A stretch of DNA of 64,000 nt, taken from assembly GCA_036936605.1 (NCBI GenBank), contig JAUPFV010000004.1, positions 89,554,334-89,618,333 of the forward strand, in the 5' to 3' direction. Origin of the DNA: Limnanthes douglasii subsp. nivea (Eukaryota; Streptophyta; Magnoliopsida; Brassicales; Limnanthaceae). Of the stretch, positions 12,337 to 23,050 are shown piece after piece (within the stretch, counting starts at the first letter, position 1; each line of letters begins with the position of its first letter). The position numbers and the translations under genes were made by a program. Below the pieces are notes generated by a model that had not been told where the DNA came from, did not search any database, and worked only from the letters and a program-made list of their open reading frames with translations.

Positions 12337-13610
12337 TCAGCTCAGTGCGTCAGCTACGCGGTTAACTGTCCCCGAAGTATGCTTAATGAAAAAGGTAAAT
12401 TGTCGAGTAAATGCTGCCCAACGTGCATGGTCGAAAGAGAGTTTCTCCTGACTCTGCAGATGCTTTAAATTACCATGATCGGCGTATAGGAAAAAGTCAT
12501 TGTAGGACAAGTAGGAACTCCAGTGCTTCAAAGCTCTTACAACTTCATAGAACTCCTTGTCATAGTTGCTGTAGTTAAGTTTAGCTCCACTTAACTTTTC
12601 GTTGAAGTATGCTACAGGGTGGCCTCGTTGGCTGAGTACAGCGCCAATGCCCAATCCGGACGCATCACAATGCAGTTCAAATCCTGTAGATAAGTCAGGT
12701 AAAACCAGAATCGATGCAGTGGTCAGTCTTACCTTGATTTCCTCAAACGCCTTAGCTACTTCAAGGGTCCATCAGAATGTCTTGCCCTTCATACACTCTG
12801 TAATAGGAGCCATAACAGTGCTGAAGTTATGTATGAATCGTCTGTAAAAGGAGACCAATCCGTGAAAAGAGCGGACTTCAGTGATGGAAGTATGAATAGG
12901 CCAGTTTAGCACGACTGCTACTTTCGACTGATCCACTGACAGCCCATCTTTTGACATGACATACCCTAGGAAAACGATTGAATCTGTCATAAAACAACAC
13001 TTATCGAGTCCTCCATAAAACTCCTCTCACCTCAAAACAACCAACACCTCGTGTAAGTGCTGGAGATGCATCTCTTCCGTGGTACTATATATAATAATGT
13101 CATCAAAGTACACAACAAGAAATTTTCTGATGAACGGGCGAAATACATGGTTCATAACCCGCATGAACGTGCTAGGAGCGTTAGAAAGACCGAATGGCAT
13201 TACCATTCATTCAAACAGACCTTCTCGGGTCTTGAAGGCTGTTTTCCACTCATCCCCCATACGAATACGAATTTGGTGATATCCACTCTTCAAATCCAGC
13301 TTCGTAAACACAGTAGCACCATTCGATTGATCTAGTAAATCATCAAGGCGAGGAATAGGAAACCGATACCTGACTGTAATTTTATTGATAGCCCGGCTAT
13401 TTACACACATTCTTATTGAGCTATCCTTTTTTGGTGTTAACAGTGCGGGAATCGCACAAGGACTAAGACTCTCCCGGATGTGGCCTTTTGTGAACAGTTC
13501 TTCCACCTATCTGCGGAGATCTTCATGCTCTTTTGGAGGAAGACCTGTAGGTAAAGTATCAGGAAAGGCAATAGAAAATTCTGCTAATAGCGGTCGAACT
13601 CGCTCAGGTA
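12337..13610 (-). pseudogene. Element F reverse transcriptase and RNase H
   Basis: Reverse transcriptase motifs run in order on the minus strand: [54 protein letters not shown] and the catalytic box [10 protein letters not shown] (near 13,075-13,110), which is intact. RNase H follows at 12,654-12,337 (GHPVAYFNEKLSGAKLNY, then YADHGNLKHL). Two in-frame stops (one near 13,205 in place of the tryptophan of FEWMVMPFG, one near 12,770) break the ORF. The rest is close to the family consensus, so this is a fairly recent copy. Confidence 0.88.
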
Positions 13611-13639
13611 TACCAGCAAATGGATCAGTACTAAATTCT

Positions 13640-14400
13640 TTAACCACCAATAGATAGACAATCCCTGTTTTCTATAAACACCTTTCGAGCTAGAAAATTC
13701 TTACCCGACTTCTTTGACACTGCAAGGGCAGGTTTTGGGGAAACCTCTCTAGTTGGTGTTAATATGAACCTGACATTATTCCATATAAAACTGTGACAGT
13801 TCCTCCTACCATCATATGTGACACTTTTATCATATTTCCAGGATCGGCCTAGCAACAAGTGACACGCATCCATCCCAATGACATCGCACCATGCTTTATC
13901 CCTATAGTTACCAACAGAGAAAGATACCAGACATCTTCTAGAGATATTTACCTCACTACCTTTCTTTAACCAGGCAAGCTTGTAGGGGTTTAGGTGGTCT
14001 TCTGTTTTTAGGGCTAGTTTCTGGACAGCTTCTTCAGAGATAACATTTTCGCAGATCCCTCAATCAATAGTAAATTTACATACTTTTCCCCCAATAGTAC
14101 AAGTCGATTAGAAAATAATGTTCCGTAGCCAATCATCCCCATCACTTTTGGCTTTCGGCGTCAGACATATAAACCTTAAAACCAATGTCTGACCAATATC
14201 TCCTCCTGTAACCTGGTCCTCTGGAACCTCATCAACAACATCCTCTAGTTCTTCATCAAAACGTGGGTCACCCTCCAGGTAAAAATCAGCAGTGTCAGCG
14301 AACAGACCCTTCGATTGTTGTGGCTGTTGTCGTAATTTTGGACACTATAAAGCAACGTGCCCTAATTCATGACAATGGTAGCATCAGACCTGTGAGGAAG
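13640..14400 (-). pseudogene. Element F zinc knuckle and protease
   Basis: A zinc knuckle CYHCHELGHVAL followed by a stop and C (CX2CX4HX4C spacing) lies near 14,400-14,350. The protease region follows, with the active-site neighbourhood reading FTIDRGICENVIS where the family has a D-S/G-G motif; the glycine is replaced by arginine. The post-protease segment MDACHLLLGRSWKYDKSVTY starts at 13,873. Stops at several points separate these segments. Confidence 0.75.
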
Positions 14401-14592
14401 TAACTGTGTGACTAGGGACCTACAAATTAGCACTTGTACGCATAGGAGAAGTAGTTGGTACTCCTGGGTTAGGGCTTGGAACATTCCTTTTTTGCAATGC
14501 CAATGGAGTTGTTCTGGCAGTGTCTCCTCTATAAGGCCTTCGTGAAAGGGCTTTCTCCAGATGCACTGCGCGCTGATGTGCTTCAGAAACAT

Positions 14593-15090
14593 TCACAGTT
14601 GGTCCTGAAACTGTTGTCGCATCCCCCCTATATAGCGAGATACTAGCTGATCTATTGAATCAGCAATATCAACACGGTTTTGTAGCTTGAAAAAATTGTT
14701 AGTGTACTCGTCAACCGTCATTGACCCTTGTTTAAGGTTTTGGAACTGCTGATACATTATGCGGGCATAGTTGTAAGGCAAAAATCCAGACCTCAAGTGC
14801 TTCACAAACTTAGCCCAAGTTTTTATTTTTGGCTTACCGTGCCTTGATCTGGTCTGCTTGAGTTGTTGCCACCAGGATGCAGCTCGGTCTCGGAACTTAG
14901 TTGCAGCTAACTGTACCCGCTTTGCATCTGGAACCTCCTTAAAATCAAGTACTTCTTCAACTGAGGCGATCCAATCTAAAAACTCCTCCGGTTCGAGACC
15001 TCCTTGGAACTCTGGGATCTCCAATCTGAATCCAAATTCCCACCGGTTGTTAGCATTCAGATCATAATCTCTCGTTGGCGGCTGCCCAAA
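14593..15090 (-). pseudogene. Element F gag
   Basis: This Retrotrans_gag-type capsid segment has 143 open residues from 15,024. Visible marks include FQGGLEPEEFLDWIASVEEV, RDRAASWWQQLK, TWAKFVKHLRSGFLP and YNYARIMYQQFQNLKQGSMT. These are the usual chromovirus Gag blocks in the usual order. The frame extends a little upstream to about 15,090. A frame change at 14,593 separates it from the knuckle region. It acts as the particle-forming protein in intact relatives. Confidence 0.85.
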
Positions 15091-15429
15091 GACTTGCTCA
15101 CGGCAGTCTTGTAGTGAATATTAATCTCTAACTTATTCTCGCCGAGGAGAAAACGGATTCCTCTCGCGGCCGATCTCTCTCTCAGATCCCGACGGCTGGT
15201 TGCTCGAACCTGGAGCTCGAAATCTGTTGGTTTGGTTGTTCAACAGCCTGTGTAGTGCTTCTTGTATGTCTCTCAACTGATTTCCCAACGAGTGCATCTG
15301 TTCACCAACCTGGGATTTGAATTGACCGAATTCATCACGGTCGACTGATTCGGTGATCGGAAGGGTGAACTTCCCCCAAAAAAGATTGATTTGGCGGCAT
15401 ACCGTCGTTACCCACGCCGTAGGAACTCT

Positions 15430-15445
15430 GAATATGATACCAATA
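15430..15445 (-). other. Element F primer-binding site (initiator Met tRNA type)
   Basis: On the minus strand, TTGGTATCATATTC lies immediately after the putative 5' LTR end. The first nine bases match the common plant initiator-Met primer-binding sequence; the rest has drifted. It fixes the inner border of the LTR at 15,446. Confidence 0.6.
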
Positions 15446-15795
15446 TGGTAGCGCCAAACTACGAGATGGAACAGGTGGCTGAAATCAGAGAAAGAAGACG
15501 AACAATAGAAGATGGATAGCTCTAACCCTAGGTCAGAGTAAAAGAGACTTTAAAGAAAATCAAATTCTATCTGAGGTAAAACTAAGGTTTGAGAGCCTTT
15601 TATAAAAGTGCTCGAAACCTGGCCCAAAATTACAGCTTTTTCCTTGTGCAATAAAATAAAGCCCAGCCCAATTTCAAAGCGATTGGAGCTCGTTAAGTAT
15701 TTTAATAAAATCCAACAAAAATAGGAAAATGCAGAAAATTTACTAAAACAGAAAAACGAGGGTTTAAACAATTAAATTTAGGGCTTGGACTTCAT
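15446..15795 (-). repeat. Putative 5' LTR of element F
   Basis: On the plus strand it begins TGGTAGCGCC next to the primer-binding site. A minus-strand TATA box (CTTTTATAAAAGG) lies at about 15,598-15,610. The outer end is placed at 15,795 only because a TG dinucleotide lies there (TGAAGTCCAAGCCC on the minus strand). No second LTR is available for comparison, so the outer limit is uncertain. Confidence 0.45.
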
Positions 15796-16116
15796 CATAC
15801 TGTGATACTTTTGAAAATCATTGGGCTTCTCGACACGTTTGATTTGAGTGGTCGCATCGCCTAATTCAGATATCTGGGCCCCAAATAAAGCCCGGTTTCG
15901 TTTGTCCAAAAGGGCCATATAGTCATGGGCTTGTGCAACTACATCAGTATCCACCACCTTAAGCTTCATAGTTTTATTAGAACAATTATCAATAATGCTG
16001 AGTTTTGGAGTAAAAACTTTGACACAACAATTTTTAAAGAGAATGCCCAATAATAGCATTTCTCGTCTTTGGATCTCCTCCCTTAGACTGTGAAGACTTT
16101 GAATATGGGGCAACAT
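15778..16116 (-). CDS. Unrecognised ORF, 112 aa, next to element F
   Basis: This hydrophilic, codon-balanced ORF of 112 residues begins MLPHIQSLHSLREEIQRREM, includes VVDTDVVAQAHDYMALLDKR and ends KYHSMMKSKP. I do not recognise the family. Its last few codons overlap the tentative outer end of the F LTR, so it may be a host exon fragment into which F inserted. It may equally be part of F upstream of the true LTR start. No neighbouring exon with convincing splice sites was found. It could also be a chance ORF. Confidence 0.3.
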   Translation of the reverse strand: MLPHIQSLHSLREEIQRREMLLLGILFKNCCVKVFTPKLSIIDNCSNKTMKLKVVDTDVVAQAHDYMALLDKRNRALFGAQISELGDATTQIKRVEKPNDFQKYHSMMKSKP

Positions 16117-18270
16117 TGACTAATTTTATTTGAAGTACTAGTGTCTTGGATGAAGATATGTGTGTCTCATCTTTAGGTTCGACTAACGTGACATAAGCAT
16201 TGGAAGCCCTAAATCATGTTAGAATTGGCTAAAACCTAGAGTCATATAAGTTTTTATGGCCATGATATAATGGTGTTGATTTAGTTACTCCTGGTTAGGA
16301 AAATCTATAGGATCATAATACTCAACCTTAACTTATGTAAGCGCTCACAAAAAAAAGTTTTTAAATTTTGCACAATCAACACGATTTCCCCACTTAAGAT
16401 CAACCGATCAACATTAAGCCTCATAAATTATACATAATTAAAATGAGTCGAAGAATAAAAATAAAAATGAAGATGCTTACTTAATGTTTTCTAGTATCGA
16501 TAAAATAATAGTCTCGGTTTGTCTTTTTTGGTTTCCCAGTTACCATTAACATAGACAAATTCTATATTTCAAATTTGTTTTGCAATCGAGAATATTAGAG
16601 ATGACTTTAGCTTGCCATGAATGAATTATCTAAAGTTAACAACATTTATCGATAAACTTGAGGCAATTATTGAAGCCATTCAAATCCTCTATTTATTTGG
16701 CACCAGTTAGCTTGGATTCATACAAAGTATATTGAAGAAATATAGTATATATCGGTGCATCAAAAAGTGCAGTATTGTTTCAAATCTAGTGGTGAAAATC
16801 ACCGACTTATTGGTTATAATATAAACATGAGTGTACGCCTTTTTCAAGAGCTATATGCTTACATCGCTTGAAATTTCCATTCAATAAGATGTTATGAAAG
16901 ATATGTAGTATTAAGTTATGCATACTTCTTGATATGTAAATGTGCATCGTTTTATCCATTGAACCTATTTTTATCATTTTAAGATAAGGTTTTTTTGGAC
17001 TTTTGTAACCTTTAATTTTTAGTTTTTTAGGAAGAAGAAGATCCAACTTTTGCATTCTCCATTGATATACCCAAATTTATATTTGTTGAAGCATTAATTG
17101 AATAAAACAACCCATGACTAAAGATATTTTGATTACATGCACTAAATAACTGAAATGATGGAAATGTTTGTAAAGGTTTAATGTCAGTATCAGGGATAGT
17201 AGCCGCTTCGCAAGACTTGTTATCTCTGCATTGGAGTCACTATTTTCTTGAGAAAAGTTGGTAAAAACTTACCAAATGAGCTACCGATGCTCCGGTTCTG
17301 GCTATTATAACCTTTTTCGTTTTACTGCATAAATACAAACCCATTGTTCAACTGATTTGTATTTAATGAAAGTAAATGTGTTTAAAGGAACATATTTAAG
17401 AAAAAAACAGGGAAAAATAACTTGAAGCATAGAAATTTTACGATAAAAAGTAGGAAAATATATAACATTAAAAATCTTCGTAAGAAACAAAAATGGTAAA
17501 ATCTGAATATAAGAATTAAAGTTATATAAATATTATATTTAATAAAAAGATAATCAAATCACAACCCATGATTCAATTATTTAATAAAAGACTTGAATTT
17601 TATTTTCACATGTGTGGGTCAGTTTTAATTTCAATATTCCATAATGGTTATAACAACTAGCTCTGAAGAGACAACATCATACGTATTAGATTAATGATAT
17701 GTAAACGAATGTGTCAAATGACTTTCTCGCTCTCTAACTCTTTAAAAATTCACTATTAATTATCATCGTTATTAAGTTGATGACAATATCTTTTCATATT
17801 TCCTATAATCTCAAAGCGGTAAAGTTCCAATTGTATTCATTTTTTCATGATTTGAAAAGACTAAGGGCTACTTCCAGACCTACACGGATCCTACCTTCGA
17901 GGTAATCGACTACTAGGATTTCAAAAACTAAAAGAAATATATTTGTACGATTTTGCTTTTTGAAAAATATAATTATTTATCCTCAATGAAGGGTTGGGTC
18001 CACTAAGCATTTATAATCAGACAATTATATTGGGAGTTGACAAATATTGAATATTTAAATTATCCAACCCGTGGGTCGGACCGATAAGCTACTGGACCGG
18101 AATTTGTTATGTAGTATCAATTTAATGAACATGTAATACTGATGGCATTTTATGTAATAAAAAAATAAATATCTTTATTATTAGCAAAATAATAGGATAG
18201 AATAACCCGTTATAAATTATCCATATATGCTCATTATATACTTATGTATGTGATTTATTTTTTGCCCAAA
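16117..18270. other. Non-coding spacer
   Basis: AT-rich with only short, unconvincing ORFs on either strand. A minus-strand ORF of 82 codons (17,055-16,807) matches nothing I know. No repeat, LTR or RNA gene is visible. The 5' part of element C should lie at the right edge but is missing or unrecognisable. Confidence 0.55.
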
Positions 18271-18720
18271 AATAAATATCTTCGGCGCCAAACAACTACT
18301 ATTTTTTACCCCAAAGTCACAAATCAGACCCCGCCTCGACGTAGGGTAAATCAACACCCCCAAGGTCAGCAGTATCTTCCTATAACAAATCAATGGGTTT
18401 GACCAGATATTTATTTTGAATTTATGAAAAGCATCGCTACTATTTTTCGTAAGACGTGGAGTTTCGTTCATTTTAGAAAACCACTTCCGCTTCAAAATAT
18501 GGGAAAATGATGAAATAATTGGTTTTGCAAGTATCATGACGATGTATGCCATGATATAAGGGATCACATAGCTTTGAAGCAGGAACCAAACCTTGATTGA
18601 GAATGGAAGGCTCGCAGCTTTTGTTAAAGTATATTTTAAGGGTCGATAACAGGGATCACACAACTTTGAAGCATCAACCAAACCTCTATCTATTCGTAAA
18701 ATAGTCATATTGTAAGTTTA
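18270..18720 (+). pseudogene. Element C gag tail (broken)
   Basis: The plus strand reads a spacer with QQYLPITNQ, then FMKSIATIF and VHFRKPLPLQN, then the knuckle-like CKYHDDVCHDIRDHIALKQE at about 18,527-18,590. These align with the gag tails of B and E. A 163-codon ORF on the opposite strand here is a shadow. A partial direct duplication of the knuckle region (18,556-18,590 and 18,651-18,685) follows. The capsid domain upstream is not recognisable. Confidence 0.65.
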
Positions 18721-18732
18721 GCAACACATATA

Positions 18733-19090
18733 TTGGGAAGAATGTCACCACATATTTACCAAGATCCAATACTTTTTATTCTTTTTTATGATGATTTAAA
18801 TGATATTGTTGGACTCAACGAGGATGCTATAATAATTGAAGCGACTATTATGGAAACTGAAATCCGAATAATTCTAATTGATACGAGAAACTTAGCAAAC
18901 ATCTTGTTCATGACCACTTACAAGCAAATGGAGAACCCTCATGTCATACTCCGATAAAATAGAATTAGAATACGGTTTACATGGATGATTGTTAACGTAA
19001 TTAAAGAATTTGAGGGGAGGTGTTACTAAGTCGAGGACCCTTCAAGAAAACGAAAAAGTATTTTTATGATGGGGGATGGACCTTCCTCGT
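18733..19090 (+). pseudogene. Element C protease (broken)
   Basis: An open segment of 74 residues includes MSPHIYQDPILFILFYDDLN, then IIEATIMETEIRIILIDTRN and LANILFMTTYKQMENP. The active-site segment reads IDTRN where the family has D-T-G, so the catalytic glycine is lost. It aligns with the protease segments of B, D and E. The frame breaks soon after 18,957. Confidence 0.7.
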
Positions 19091-20170
19091 ATAATATAAT
19101 TTTTGGTTAATCGTGGTTGTTAAGAATTCATGTTATTGCATCAACTGTCCATTAGTATCCAAAATATGTAATCTATAGTCACGTGAGAGTTGTCTGCAAT
19201 AACCATAAAGTGGGAAGAAAATGCTAAATTTTTGTTGTGGCTCCTAAGATAATAAAAAATGTTGCAATGAAGAGAGAATAACAATTTATAGGGTCTACTT
19301 TAGAGCCATATGTTGTAGACTATCTGAGGAACACTCCCAGTTTAATAACACTTGATAAAGAAATTGAAATTTATACATTTCTGAGCGGAAAACGTTTGAA
19401 GATCATAGCATGATTACTATCTGTCATAAGAGAACAAATGATATCATTCTTATCAAAGAATCTGCATAAGTTTTCCTCGTATAACAAAGACGTAACAGGA
19501 GTTTCAGTGAGTTTTATTTGCCATAAACTTGCAGTACGACCAAATGCATTATCATTTAGAAACGAAGATCTTTTTCTGTAAAAAATTTTAAAGCAATTAT
19601 AGTAGAGGTAGATCAATTAACCAAAGTAGGACATATCTGAGAATAGCAATACCCGTTGTGGATGGTAAACCCGATACTCGTTAAGAAATATAATGTACAA
19701 TGGCACATGTGTGTTGAGTTTACAAATTTAAACTGGACATGTCCAAAATATCTTTTCCATGTCCCTAGAAATGACCATTTGATGGAACAAGCTTGTATAA
19801 TATAATTTTTGGTAGATTGTAGTTGTTAGAATGCACGATATTGGCTCAACTGTCCATCAGTGTCTGAAATATGTACTCGACAGTCACGTGAAAGTTAACT
19901 GTATCAACCAGAAAATGGCAAGAGAATGCTAAATTACTGCTATGGTTATAAGACAACAAAAAATTCTGAAACAAAGAGATAGTAACTGTTATCGCGGTCT
20001 AGTTTGGAGCCAAATATTGTAGATGATCAAAGGGAGACTCCCAGTTCGGTAACACATGATAAAGACATTGAAATTTATACTTTTCTGAGTGGAAAGTGTT
20101 AGAAGATCGGAGCTATATTACCATATGTTGTAAGAGAACAACTGATATCCTTCTATTCAAATAATTTGCA
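19089..20170 (+). repeat. Internal direct duplication in element C (two copies of about 376 bp)
   Basis: Copies run 19,089-19,466 and 19,795-20,170, both beginning GTATAATATAATTTTTGG, at a constant offset of about 706 bp. They cover the end of the protease and the spacer before reverse transcriptase. The second copy sits inside the reverse transcriptase: N-terminal reverse transcriptase motifs (FTNLNWTCPK, then HVPRND) are at about 19,715-19,790 and the middle part (MHFGLKNAGATYQRLVN) resumes at about 20,180. Confidence 0.75.
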
Positions 20171-21420
20171 ACAAAGAGATGCATTTTGGATTGAAGAATG
20201 CAGGGGCTACTTATCAGCGTCTAGTAAACGAATCTTCGCTAACGAGATAAGGAGGAATTTTGAAGTCAATATTGACAACATAATAGTAAAAAAATAAGAG
20301 ATGAAAATAGTTTCTCATATCTTGAGGAAATGTTTCATAACTTGAATCCAGGAAAATGTACTTTTGGAGTTTGATGCAGAAATTTCTTGGGTTATATAGT
20401 GAGAGAAAAGGGCATTGAAGCCGACCGAGTACAATTGAATGATCTAACTACCATAGATCTCTGGAGGTCCATCAAGGAGGTACAAATTTTAATTAGAAGG
20501 TTAGCGGCTTTCAACAGGTTCATATCAAGAACTTCAGACAAATATGCACTATTTTTTCAAGTTTTAAGAAAGGTGAATCGTTTCAATTAGACTCTGAAAT
20601 GTGAGAATGTTTTTATTAAAATAAAATAATATTTTCCTCCTCTATAATTTTTAACCAAACCTTTCATGGGAAAAAACTATTTGTCTACATCAGTATATCA
20701 GATTATGCACTAAATACGGTTTTAGTCAGAGAGGTTGAAATTATCCATAGCTGGTTTATTACATAAATAAAAGTCTATTGGATGCTAAAAGAATATACTT
20801 AAAATTTAAAAATTTAGGTTTTTCTTTGGTGATGGCATCACATAAGACAAGGACATATTTCCAAGCCCATTATATTATCGTTCAATTTTTTTCCACTTAA
20901 AATATGTTATAAAATCCAGATATATCGGGTCAGTGACTAAATAGTCGTTGGAATTAGAAGAATACGATCTCGAGTTTGAATCTCAGACGAAAATTAAGGC
21001 GCTTGCCTTGGAATAATTTTTAGTTGAGTTTTATTATGAATGACCCAAACCGGAGCCAGATATTGATGTATCTCAGGATGAATGGGTTATTCGAATGGAT
21101 GGAGGTTCAAAAATTTCAGGATGTAGAATGAGGGTTCAGTTGGTCGCTCCAACCAGAGAAGCGATGTATCAAGTAATACAATTTGGCTTCAGAGAATCTA
21201 ATAACGAGACAAAATACAAAGCAACCTTCGCAGGATTATGACTTGCATGAATTTTTAGTTTCAAGGAAGTTCGATTAATAAGCGACTCACATCTTATTAT
21301 TAACCACGTGTCAGGTGATGGCAAAGCGCGGAAAGATACTTTGAAAAAGTACCTAAGAGCGTTGAGAGAATTGACAACCTTCTTCGAGTGTATTAAGTAT
21401 GAGCATGTTCATCGAGTTTA
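20170..21420 (+). pseudogene. Element C reverse transcriptase, RNase H and second RNase H (broken)
   Basis: MHFGLKNAGATYQRLVN at about 20,180 and a degraded catalytic box (NIDN near 20,265) are followed by an open stretch 20,387-20,590. That stretch contains YIVREKGIEADRVQLNDLTT and RRLAAFNRFISRTSDKYALF, the connection region. RNase H motifs continue to about 21,020. A second, archaeal-type RNase H segment (NETKYKATFAG, then RLISDSHLIINHVSG) follows to 21,420. The two RNase H blocks are typical of the Tat lineage. Multiple stops and frame shifts. Confidence 0.75.
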
Positions 21421-21719
21421 AAAATATAATGTTGACTCTCTAGAAACCATCACATGCACCAAAGGGTATCCATGGATGTTTGAACAAGAGCCTCCTACAC
21501 TAACACCAATTTTCAAACAAATATTAGATGTCAAATAAGCATTCCAAATTTCGAAACGTTTCAAAAAATATTGGAGATATGACCTTAAAGAGTTTCCAAT
21601 CAGAAGGACTTTGCCAGTCGCTAAAACATTGGCCAAAATATTAAGGTTCAAGGTACATGGTTTCACGATCCTTAGAGACATACTTTATTTAAAATCCTAA
21701 AACCGATCACTATTGCGAT

Positions 21720-22740
21720 ACCTTGGGACTAATGAATCTTAAATGATACTATATGAATTACATGATGGAGAATAATCGACTTATTTTGGCTTTAAAACAT
21801 TGACAATAAGAGGTTTCATGGCTGAGTACTATTGGCCTTCTATCATGTCTAATGCTAAAGGATTGGTAAGACGGTGTAATGACTGCAAACGATTTGCAAA
21901 TGCAAAAAATATGTGAGTGGTACCACTCAATACAATTTCTGAAGTATTGTCTTGTGACATATGAGGTTTAGACTTAGTCGGACCTTTGCCTATGGCCTTA
22001 GGATGACGCCAAACCATCGTCGTAGTTGTTGATTATTTCTCTAAATGAGTAGAAGTTGATACTTTTCTGGAACTAAAGTAAAAGATTCAAATTTATTCCA
22101 TCTAATATATGTTGTAGAATCGAAGACCCAATAACAATCATCACAGATAATGGGCATTTAAAAACAAGGACATAGAAGAATTTTGGTCATCTCGAGGTAT
22201 TCAGCACTTGTTTTAGCATATTTCCATCCACAGGCTAACGGGTAAGTAGAGGGTACAAAAAAAACTATCCTCAGTGGCTTTAGGACACATTTGGAGGGAG
22301 CCGTTGGAAAATAACCAAATTATTTACAAAAGGTATTATGGACATACCAAACTACACCTCGGTCAGTGACTCAAGAATCTTATTTTGTATTGGTTTATGA
22401 GATAGATGCGGTAACCCCACATTCTCATCTATCTGAATAGTGAAGTACTTCGAAGCGAGTAACAATGAAAGTCAATTAGTCGAAATTGACTTAATTGAGG
22501 AAAAAAGAACAATAATGCATCTAAGATTCCTTTATTATCAGACTCTCATGAGAAGTAGGTATGTATCCCGAGTTCTCTGAAGAGAATTTAGTGTGAAAAA
22601 AGTTCTAAAACATATTTTGTTTCACAACAAAGATAAACGACCGGGGATATTAGAGCCAAATTTGTAAGGGTCTTATTTGGTTACCGAAAGGGTTAAACCC
22701 GAAACTTATCGACTAAAGATAAAAAATGCAAGCCACTTTA
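21720..22740 (+). pseudogene. Element C integrase (broken)
   Basis: Readable pieces are CNDCKRFANAKNM near 21,880, GLDLVGPLPMALG near 21,965-22,005 (first catalytic aspartate), VVVVDYFSK near 22,020-22,045 and the C-terminal VTERVKPETYRLKIKN at 22,677-22,730. Stops interrupt almost every segment, so the enzyme is dead. Order and spacing match integrase of element A. Confidence 0.75.
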
Positions 22741-23050
22741 GCACCCGTAGGACTTCGAGTACCCGGATGCGATCACAAAATACCATGAACAACCAAGATT
22801 TTAGATTTCTCTCAGAAAAAATGATTTTGCGACTTTATAAAATAAAGAGAAATCATTTTACACCCTTAGATTTGTCTTCCACACCCTATATGGAACTCCC
22901 ATTATTGGACTCCTCATATTCGTGCACATTCTTAGAATCAGTATATTTGGCCTTCAATTCTAATGTAGTTTCCAGCTCATCTACGAATAAAAGGTTAACA
23001 AGTCTTTACTCCTCAAAAACCATGTACCAAAACGAACCAAGATTCGCTTT

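Larger units (their letters stand above)
11060..15795 (-). mobile_element. Element F: chromovirus-type Ty3/gypsy retrotransposon, 3' truncated
   Basis: Minus-strand order is a putative 5' LTR (15,795-15,446), an initiator-Met-like primer-binding site, gag, zinc knuckle, protease, reverse transcriptase, RNase H and integrase. Only one RNase H is present. Gag (PEFQGGLEPEEFLDWIASVE) and the integrase end (THNVFNVKHLVPY) resemble CRM/Reina-type plant chromoviruses. The element ends abruptly near 11,060-11,087, without a 3' LTR, against gag of element B. It is better preserved than B: reading frames are long and most interruptions are single stop codons. Confidence 0.85.

Noticed and set aside
18277..18290. 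GGCGCC next to CAAACAAC as a minus-strand primer-binding site (TTTGGCGCCG)
   Set aside because: Ten bases match the A primer-binding site, but no LTR end lies next to it and the plus strand reads as gag of C here.
18217..18708. 163-codon minus-strand ORF
   Set aside because: It is the complement of the gag tail of element C, whose knuckle-like motif CKYHDDVCHD is readable on the plus strand.
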